Source: Oscillospiraceae bacterium
GTDB taxonomy: Bacteria; Bacillota_A; Clostridia; Oscillospirales; Oscillospiraceae
DNA length: 36,956 nt
NCBI GenBank assembly: GCA_017470325.1
Contig: JAFUES010000001.1
Span: 1-36,956 of the forward strand
Direction: 5' to 3'
A program made the position numbers and the translations under genes. The notes beneath the pieces are model-generated. The model did no database searches. It saw nothing but the letters and a program-made list of their open reading frames with translations, and had not been told where the DNA came from. Shown piece after piece: positions 32,113 to 36,956 of the stretch (position 1 is its first letter; the number at the start of each line of letters is the position of its first letter).

Positions 32113-32773
32113 TATCATTCCCAATGTGGTAAAGGACGCCAATATCCTGGGCAGGAGTGTGATCGAGACCCTGCAGATGACCGTCCGCGCAGGCCTCATC
32201 TCCTTCGTGCTGGGCATGGTCTTCGGCACTGCCCTGGTGGTCACCAGGCCCGGCGGCATCATGCAGAACAAGGTGATCTATCAGATCCTGGATAAGGTGA
32301 TCAATGTCCTGCGTTCCGTCCCCTTTATCATCCTGCTGTTCTGCCTGCTGCCCCTGACCCGACTCATTTCCGGCACGGCTATCGGCGTCAAAGGCGCCAT
32401 CGTCCCCCTGGTTTTCGGCACCACGCCCTTCTTCTCACGGCAGATCGAGGCGGCTCTCAGCGGTGTGGACGCTGGACTCATCGAGGCGGCCCAGTCCATG
32501 GGCAACAACAACTGGGAGATCATCTTCAGCGTGTATTGGAAAGAGAGCATCGCGGCCATCGCCCGGGGCACTTCCATCACCCTCATCAACCTGGTGGGCC
32601 TCACCGCCATGGCGGGCGCCGTGGGCGCGGGCGGCCTGGGGAACTTCGCCTACATCTATGGTCAGCAGCGCAACCATATGGATGATATTTATGTGACTGT
32701 GGTGATCCTGGTGCTGCTGGTCATGCTGATCCAACTGATCGGTAATATCGTTGTTAAGCGGAATACGCATTAA
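32093..32773 (+). CDS. metI: Methionine ABC transporter permease MetI
   Basis: A 226-aa permease with five to six membrane helices. The coupling-helix EAA motif is present as EAAQSMGNNNWEIIFSVYWKES. The C-terminal helices have LVGLTAMAGAVGAGGLGNFAY, typical of MetI. The ATG at 32093 lies within the end of metN and follows GGAGG with a 9-nt gap. With MetN it forms the membrane part of the importer, fed by the MetQ lipoprotein. The length is normal for the family (~217-230). Confidence 0.95.
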   Translation: MQEFLLNIIPNVVKDANILGRSVIETLQMTVRAGLISFVLGMVFGTALVVTRPGGIMQNKVIYQILDKVINVLRSVPFIILLFCLLPLTRLISGTAIGVKGAIVPLVFGTTPFFSRQIEAALSGVDAGLIEAAQSMGNNNWEIIFSVYWKESIAAIARGTSITLINLVGLTAMAGAVGAGGLGNFAYIYGQQRNHMDDIYVTVVILVLLVMLIQLIGNIVVKRNTH

Positions 32774-32785
32774 CATATATCAAAC

Positions 32786-32823
32786 TGTCCGGCCGGGGCC
32801 TCCTTCCAAGGCCGCCGGGGACA
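32786..32823 (+). other. Intercistronic hairpin between metI and metQ
   Basis: TGTCC...GGACA closes a GC-rich stem with small bulges that contains GGCC (32797-32800) pairing with GGCC (32810-32813). No T-run follows (AAAAAAC), so it probably protects mRNA ends or separates expression of metNI from metQ. Confidence 0.4.
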
Positions 32824-32848
32824 AAAAACAATTTAGGAGGAAGAAAAA

Positions 32849-33724
32849 ATGAAAAAGATCCTTGCAATCGTATTGACGCTGGTCATCGCCCTGTCCTTTG
32901 CCGCATGCGGCTCCAGCAGCACCCAGCCTGCCGCCACCGCTGCCCCCGCAGCTGAGCCCGCAGCTGAGCCTGCGGAAGAAACCGCCGCGGAACCCGTCAC
33001 TGTCCGGATCGGTCTGACCGGCGCTGTCTATGAGCCCATCTGGGACGTGGTGAAAGAGAAGCTGGCTCCCGAGGGCATCAACCTGGAGTATGTTCAGTTC
33101 AACAACTTCTCCTTGCCCAACAATGCCCTGAATAACGGCGAGATCGAGATCAACGCTTTCCAGCACCACGCCTTTTTCAATAACGACACCAGCAGCAACG
33201 GCTATGACCTGACCGCCATCGGCGACACCTACATCGTAGCCATGGGTATCTTCTCTGATAAGCTCACCGACCTGTCCGAACTGAAGGACGGCGACGTGGT
33301 GGGCGTGCCCAACGACGTGACCAACGAGGGCCGCGCCCTGAAGCTCCTGGAGTCCGCGGGCGTCATCGTCATCGATCCTGAGGCCGGCAACTCTCCCACC
33401 ATCAACGACATCACCGAGTACAAGGTGCAGGTGAAGTTCCAGGAAGTGGACGCGAACCTGGTACCCTCCATCCTGCCTGACGTGGCCGTGGCCGTGGTCA
33501 ACGGCAACTACGCCGCCGACGCCGGTCTGAAAGCCGCCGACGCCCTGTACATGGAGAACGAATACGCCGACAACAGCTACTACTGCCTGATCGCCGTTCG
33601 CAGCGAGGATGCGGACAATCCCATCTACCAGCGCATCGTGGAAGCCTACCAGTGCGACGAGGTCATCGACGTGTACAACAGCCAGTTCGCCGGCCTGTTC
33701 ACTCCCACCTGGAAGCTGGGCTGA
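32849..33724 (+). CDS. metQ: Methionine-binding lipoprotein MetQ
   Basis: A 291-aa substrate-binding lipoprotein (NlpA/MetQ family). The signal peptide ends at lipobox FAAC (Cys20). An Ala/Pro/Glu-rich linker (~25-50) precedes the binding domain, whose VRIGLTGAVYEPIWDVVKEKL start and IEINAFQHHAFFNN stretch match MetQ proteins. It captures methionine outside and hands it to MetNI. The ATG follows AGGAGGAAG. It ends with a strong terminator at 33739. Confidence 0.94.
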   Translation: MKKILAIVLTLVIALSFAACGSSSTQPAATAAPAAEPAAEPAEETAAEPVTVRIGLTGAVYEPIWDVVKEKLAPEGINLEYVQFNNFSLPNNALNNGEIEINAFQHHAFFNNDTSSNGYDLTAIGDTYIVAMGIFSDKLTDLSELKDGDVVGVPNDVTNEGRALKLLESAGVIVIDPEAGNSPTINDITEYKVQVKFQEVDANLVPSILPDVAVAVVNGNYAADAGLKAADALYMENEYADNSYYCLIAVRSEDADNPIYQRIVEAYQCDEVIDVYNSQFAGLFTPTWKLG

Positions 33725-33738
33725 TTTCCCCAAACGAC

Positions 33739-33773
33739 AAAAAACCGTGCAGCGAAAAAGCTGCACGGTTTTT
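33739..33773 (+). terminator. Terminator of metNIQ
   Basis: AAAAACCGTGCAGC (33740-33753) with GCTGCACGGTTTTT (33760-33773), loop GAAAAA. It can also serve the convergent rrf2 gene. Confidence 0.9.
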
Positions 33774-33788
33774 GCATTTTTGCATATG

Positions 33789-34220
33789 CTATATGATGTA
33801 GTCGTATTCCACATTGTCCTTGGCCATCAGATCCTCCAAGGTGAACTTGTCCAGATACTCTGTGATGACCTGGTCCAGCCCCTGCCAGAGGGGGAGGGTG
33901 CGGCAGCCGACCATGCGCTTACAGGGGGGACTGTCCTTGTCCAGGCAGGCCACCGGGGCCAGTGTCCCCTCCATCAGCCTGAGGATGTCGCCCACCACGA
34001 ACTGGTCGGGCGCCTTGCTTAACCGATAGCCGCCGCCCTTACCGCGCAGACCGATCAGCACCCCTTCCTTGACCAGGGCTTTGACGATGCTCTCCAGATA
34101 TTTTTCCGAGATCTCCTGCCGATCGGCGATCTCTTTCAAAGGGACGTAACCGGAGGACTGATGCTCCGCCATATCCACCAAAACACGCAGGGCATAGCGG
34201 CCCCTTGTAGATATCATCAT
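33789..34220 (-). CDS. Rrf2-family regulator (CymR/IscR-like)
   Basis: A 143-aa winged-helix regulator: STRGRYALRVLVDMAEH, EIADRQEISEKYLESIVKALVKEGVL and GLRGKGGGYRLSK are diagnostic of Rrf2 proteins. Three cysteines, C92, C100 and C106, lie where IscR-type members bind a [2Fe-2S] cluster, although the spacing differs slightly. CymR, the Firmicute cysteine regulator, usually lacks them. It is divergent from cysK and next to metNIQ, so control of sulfur amino acid or Fe-S genes is likely. ATG 34220 has GAGAGG 9 nt upstream; TTG 34229 is a less likely start. Its promoter at 34253-34281 carries an inverted-repeat candidate for autoregulation. Confidence 0.9.
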   Translation of the reverse strand: MMISTRGRYALRVLVDMAEHQSSGYVPLKEIADRQEISEKYLESIVKALVKEGVLIGLRGKGGGYRLSKAPDQFVVGDILRLMEGTLAPVACLDKDSPPCKRMVGCRTLPLWQGLDQVITEYLDKFTLEDLMAKDNVEYDYII

Positions 34221-34252
34221 AGGTCTCAACCTCTCTTTTCCTGTATAAGCCT

Positions 34253-34281
34253 ATTATACCGTATGGTTTATAGGATTTCAA
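34253..34281 (-). promoter_or_regulatory. Promoter of the rrf2 gene
   Basis: On the minus strand TTGAAA (34281-34276), a 17-nt spacer and TATAAT (34258-34253). The spacer holds ACCATACGGT, a dyad that could be an Rrf2 operator. Confidence 0.75.
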
Positions 34282-34305
34282 TGAAAATATTTTTCAAATT
34301 CCTAT
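34270..34305. promoter_or_regulatory. Candidate Rrf2/CymR operator between rrf2 and cysK
   Basis: ATAGGATTT (34270-34278) and, inverted, AAATTCCTAT (34296-34305). Read on the minus strand the second is ATAGGAATTT, close to the ATNGGAATT core of known CymR sites. It touches the cysK -35. A motif resemblance only. Confidence 0.4.
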
Positions 34306-34333
34306 TGACAAACTTGGGAATATGCGTTATAAT
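34305..34333 (+). promoter_or_regulatory. Promoter of cysK
   Basis: A perfect TTGACA (34305-34310), a 17-nt spacer and a perfect TATAAT (34328-34333). It leaves an untranslated leader of ~130 nt. Confidence 0.9.
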
Positions 34334-34367
34334 CCCCACAAACATATGCGAAAGGTGGGTTTTAATC

Positions 34368-34394
34368 GTGCCCCTGCAAGCAATGCGATGTTGA
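34368..34394 (+). CDS. Possible 8-codon leader ORF ending in Cys before cysK
   Basis: GTG 34368 to TGA 34394 encodes MPLQAMRC, with AAGGTGGG ending 8 nt upstream of the start. The last sense codon is TGT (Cys). It recalls cysteine-responsive leader peptides of other bacteria, but no terminator or sequestering hairpin follows that I can see. It may be chance. Confidence 0.25.
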   Translation: MPLQAMRC

Positions 34395-34468
34395 CCGTGT
34401 AGATGTTTTCGTCCCGTATTTCATTCGACCATCATTTTAATATTATAATTTTTTGGAGGAAATATAAA

Positions 34469-35401
34469 ATGGCTAACATTTACACTTCTGCGGATCAACT
34501 GATCGGAAAAACTCCTCTGCTGGAGCTTGTACATATCGAAAAGGAAGAGGGCCTGGAGGCCACGGTTTTGGCGAAGCTGGAGTACTTCAATCCCGCCGGT
34601 TCTGTGAAAGACCGTATCGCCAAGGCCATGATCGACGACGCCGAGGCCAAGGGCCTGCTGAAGCCCAGCTCTGTGATCATCGAGCCCACTTCCGGCAACA
34701 CCGGCATCGGCCTGGCTTCCGTGGCCGCCGCCCGTGGCTATCGCATCATCATCGTGATGCCCGAGACCATGAGCGTGGAGCGCCGCCAGCTGATGAAGGC
34801 TTACGGCGCGGAGCTAGTACTCACCGAGGGTGCCAAGGGCATGAAGGGCGCAATCGCCAAGGCCGATGAGCTGGCCGCTTCCATCCCTGACAGCTTTATC
34901 CCCGGTCAGTTTGTGAACCCTGCCAACCCCGCCATCCACAAGGCCACCACCGGCCCCGAGATCTGGGACGACACCGACGGCAAGGTGGATATCTTCGTAG
35001 CCGGCGTCGGCACTGGCGGTACCATCACCGGTGTGGGCGACTACCTTAAGAGCCAGAATCCCAACGTCAAGGTTGTGGCAGTGGAGCCTGCCGGGTCCCC
35101 CGTCCTGAGTAAGGGCACCCCCGGCGCCCATAAGATCCAGGGCATCGGCGCGGGCTTTGTCCCCGATGTGCTGGATACCAAGATCTATGATGAGATCATC
35201 GCCGTAGAAAACGACGACGCTTTTGCCGCCGGCAAGCTGGTGGGCAAGGCGGAAGGCGTACTGGTGGGCATCTCCTCCGGCGCTGCTGTTTGGGCAGCCA
35301 TTCAGCTGGCCAAACGCCCGGAGAACAAGGGCAAGACCATCGTGGCCCTGCTGCCGGATACCGGTGACCGTTACCTCTCCACACCGCTCTTTGCCGAATA
35401 A
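34469..35401 (+). CDS. cysK: Cysteine synthase (O-acetylserine sulfhydrylase)
   Basis: A 310-aa PLP enzyme that makes cysteine from O-acetylserine and sulfide. The PLP lysine is K47 in NPAGSVKDR. The substrate loop [11 protein letters not shown] and the phosphate-binding GTGGTITG are present. ATG 34469 follows GGAGGAAAT with a 7-nt gap; the frame upstream to 34403 has no site. It has its own strong promoter with a ~130-nt leader and terminator. The divergent Rrf2 gene is the probable regulator. Confidence 0.96.
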   Translation: MANIYTSADQLIGKTPLLELVHIEKEEGLEATVLAKLEYFNPAGSVKDRIAKAMIDDAEAKGLLKPSSVIIEPTSGNTGIGLASVAAARGYRIIIVMPETMSVERRQLMKAYGAELVLTEGAKGMKGAIAKADELAASIPDSFIPGQFVNPANPAIHKATTGPEIWDDTDGKVDIFVAGVGTGGTITGVGDYLKSQNPNVKVVAVEPAGSPVLSKGTPGAHKIQGIGAGFVPDVLDTKIYDEIIAVENDDAFAAGKLVGKAEGVLVGISSGAAVWAAIQLAKRPENKGKTIVALLPDTGDRYLSTPLFAE

Positions 35402-35461
35402 AAAGAATTTACCTTTTACTCCTCCACATTTTTCCGTTTTGCCTCTTTGATTCCTTGCGGG

Positions 35462-35491
35462 AAAGCGCCGGACCTCGGTCCGGCGCTTTTT
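35462..35491 (+). terminator. Terminator of cysK
   Basis: AAAGCGCCGGAC (35462-35473), loop CTCG, GTCCGGCGCTTTTT (35478-35491). Confidence 0.9.
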
Positions 35492-35535
35492 CTATGGTTT
35501 GTTATAATGGATTATTGGGATACCTTAGAAGCGGA

Positions 35536-36708
35536 TCAGGCTTCACTCTCCTGGGGATAATCCACCTCCAGGGTGACGTAGGCGACGATGTTGCCGTCTA
35601 TATCGAAACCGAAGAGCAGCAGGTAGATAGGCCCGCTTGCAGGCACATTGCCATAATAAGTGGTTTGAGTCTGTTCAATCGTGCCGTCGGACATGAGCGG
35701 CAGGTTTGACATCTTATAAAAATCTTTCTGAAAGGTGGCGATGTTCCCTGCGGCAAAAGGCTGAGATTGGTTGGAGAAACAATACAGCGTGCCGATTTGG
35801 GTGTTGTCTTCCCAGTCTATGGTAATCTCCAGCTGGGCGGTCTGGCCGCGGCCTAAAACACCACATTGGATATCCTGGATGCCAAAGCCTTCCGTGCTTT
35901 CATAAGCGATCACATCCATATTCTTTCTGTCCTGAATGACCGGTGCCGTTGTGACGGTGGGGATTATTTCTTCCGTAGGTTCGGGCTGTGCTTCTGTGGT
36001 TTCAGGCTGCGCATCTTCCGTGACGACAGGTTCTTTGACTGCAGAAGATTTCGAAAGCTGGGGCAGCAGGATCACGGCCAGTAGAATCAGCACGGCTGCG
36101 ATGCCTGCAATAGCGATCACAGGCGCTTTTTTGGATCCGCCGGCCGTCTTGGACGTCGTAGAGGGCGTGGTCAGTTTTACCTTTTCCGGTTCGCCCTTGG
36201 CTTTCTTGATCGGTGTGGCGTTGGCCCATTTGTTTCGCCAAGCCATCAGCTGCTCATCGGAGATACGCGGCGTGTCCTCACGGCACTGGGCTACGCCATG
36301 GCTGATCTGGAACCGTTCATAAAACTCGGTTTCCCCGTAGCGATACCGCTCCAGATAAAGCGTGTTGCCCAGCTGCAGCTTCATGCCTTTGGGCATTTCA
36401 AAATCCGTCAGCTTCACACCGATCAGGGTTTTGCCTTCACTGAGAGAATAAGCGATCTCGTTTCGGCAGTTGACGGACTGTACAGAGTTTTCCGACAGCA
36501 TGGCCATGCAGATGGTACTGTCGGTCAGGCGGTTGGCTACGACTTCGGTCCAGTCTTCCCCGGCGTGGATGCCGTCGTCATACCAGACCCGGTAGCCATC
36601 CATGACCAGGCGCTCAACGATGGGATACACCATGTGGGCGTCATCATGGGCATAGCTGATGAAAATAAAGGGCTTGGTCCCGGCGTATGCTTTCACATCA
36701 CAGTTCAT
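35536..36708 (-). CDS. Transmembrane TIR-domain protein
   Basis: A 390-aa protein. Residues ~12-135 form a TIR domain (FIFISYAHDDAH, GYRVWYDDGIHAGEDW, CMAMLSENSVQSVNCRNEI). E84 lies where TIR NADases have their catalytic Glu. A basic stretch (~155-194) is followed by one membrane span (~195-216), an acidic Thr/Glu/Pro-rich linker (~225-256) and a ~130-residue beta-rich C-terminal domain. By the positive-inside rule TIR is cytosolic and the tail outside. Bacterial TIR proteins make NAD-derived signals or deplete NAD in phage defence, or act as scaffolds; which applies here is unknown. The ATG at 36708 has only a weak site (AGAGAGAAAG). No defence-effector partner is adjacent. Confidence 0.87.
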   Translation of the reverse strand: MNCDVKAYAGTKPFIFISYAHDDAHMVYPIVERLVMDGYRVWYDDGIHAGEDWTEVVANRLTDSTICMAMLSENSVQSVNCRNEIAYSLSEGKTLIGVKLTDFEMPKGMKLQLGNTLYLERYRYGETEFYERFQISHGVAQCREDTPRISDEQLMAWRNKWANATPIKKAKGEPEKVKLTTPSTTSKTAGGSKKAPVIAIAGIAAVLILLAVILLPQLSKSSAVKEPVVTEDAQPETTEAQPEPTEEIIPTVTTAPVIQDRKNMDVIAYESTEGFGIQDIQCGVLGRGQTAQLEITIDWEDNTQIGTLYCFSNQSQPFAAGNIATFQKDFYKMSNLPLMSDGTIEQTQTTYYGNVPASGPIYLLLFGFDIDGNIVAYVTLEVDYPQESEA

Positions 36709-36757
36709 ATAGCTTTCTCTCTCTTTTCATAAATCGGCAAGGACTTCCAATAATTGT

Positions 36758-36786
36758 ATTATAAGAGAAATGCGGATCGATTTCAA
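36758..36786 (-). promoter_or_regulatory. Promoter of the TIR gene
   Basis: On the minus strand TTGAAA (36786-36781), a 17-nt spacer and a perfect TATAAT (36763-36758). It lies ~40 nt from the stop codon of the transposase-like fragment. Confidence 0.75.
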
Positions 36787-36826
36787 TAGCGCTGATAAAA
36801 GAATCGGAATGGAATGTGTAGGTTTG

Positions 36827-36956
36827 TCAATGATGTGTTACAACATAGGGGAAAGAAAAGAGAGCCTGTTTAGGGGAGCACCAGTTGAGGGGACGCATAG
36901 GGAAGTCATTGTATTTTCTGTTCCAGACAGCAAGCTGTTTCCGGAAGTCGTCGAAA
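36827..36956 (-). CDS. C-terminal end of a transposase/integrase-core protein (partial)
   Basis: The last 42 codons of a gene entering from the right edge. The translation contains KQLAVWNRKYNDFPMRPLNW and ends SPKQALFSFPYVVTHH. The YNDFPMRPLNWCSPKQAL part resembles the end of DDE integrase-core transposases (IS3/IS481-like), where a Tyr-Asn and a RPL-W-SP motif close the domain. The rest is outside the window, so family and intactness cannot be judged. No inverted repeat end could be fixed in 36787-36826. Confidence 0.5.
   Translation of the reverse strand, partial: FDDFRKQLAVWNRKYNDFPMRPLNWCSPKQALFSFPYVVTHH

Noticed and set aside
1..36956. Prophage, toxin-antitoxin, restriction or CRISPR system
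   Set aside because: No phage structural, integrase, nuclease-toxin pair, methylase or repeat-spacer features are visible. Only the TIR protein and the transposase-like fragment at the right edge are accessory-like.

Overview
The window looks like a chromosomal segment of a moderately GC-rich, low-oxygen gut Firmicute, most likely in the order Oscillospirales (Oscillibacter/Pseudoflavonifractor-like relatives). This is inferred from gene content and signals: sigma-A promoters with 17-nt spacers, AGGAGG ribosome binding sites, a tryptophan T-box, a membrane pyrophosphatase, Fe-S flavoenzymes, ThrH, MetNIQ and many clostridial domain-of-unknown-function proteins. No ribosomal RNA, CRISPR array or complete mobile element is visible.

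Layout. 1-533 (-): 5' part of hppA. 972-8382 (+): a glycogen/alpha-glucan operon, glgB-glgA-GH13 hydrolase-GtrII-like membrane protein. 8513-8589: tRNA-Ala(CGC), followed by an odd cluster of hairpins and a 22-nt copy of the tRNA 3' end. 8882-10230: a DUF4428 zinc-ribbon protein and a small helical protein, divergent. 10281-12239 (-) and 12499-15524 (+): a membrane-anchored FMN/FAD reductase of the fumarate reductase type, divergent from a large Fe-S/FAD/NAD(P) oxidoreductase that is translationally coupled to hypA. 15680-18841 (+): a VTC polyphosphate-polymerase domain protein, DUF4956 membrane protein and Cthe_2159-type beta-helix lipoprotein cassette, preceded by a Pho-box-like repeat. 19089-19998 (+): sdpR-sdpI with twin operators. 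20067-21616: rhodanese, thrH and a DUF1508 protein. 21681-26947: envelope genes (an unknown anchored protein, a phosphodiester glycosidase, a GT-C-like membrane protein, a leucine-rich-repeat lipoprotein). 27079-28776 (-): trpB2 under a Trp T-box. 28898-30810 (+): nitrilase-family hydrolase and mnmA.

30785-35401 is a sulfur amino acid region. metNIQ is preceded by an unannotated 36-codon ORF with 12 Met and 5 Cys codons and then a strong intrinsic terminator. This has the layout of a methionine-sensing leader-peptide attenuator. An Rrf2 (CymR/IscR-like) regulator follows, divergent from cysK. 35536-36708 (-) is a TIR-domain protein with one membrane span and an outside domain, and the right edge holds the 3' end of a transposase-like gene.

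The findings I would follow first are the Met/Cys leader peptide before metNIQ, the tRNA-3'-end cluster at 8587-8776, the Pho-box-like repeat before the VTC cassette, the twin SdpR operators, and the TIR transmembrane protein.
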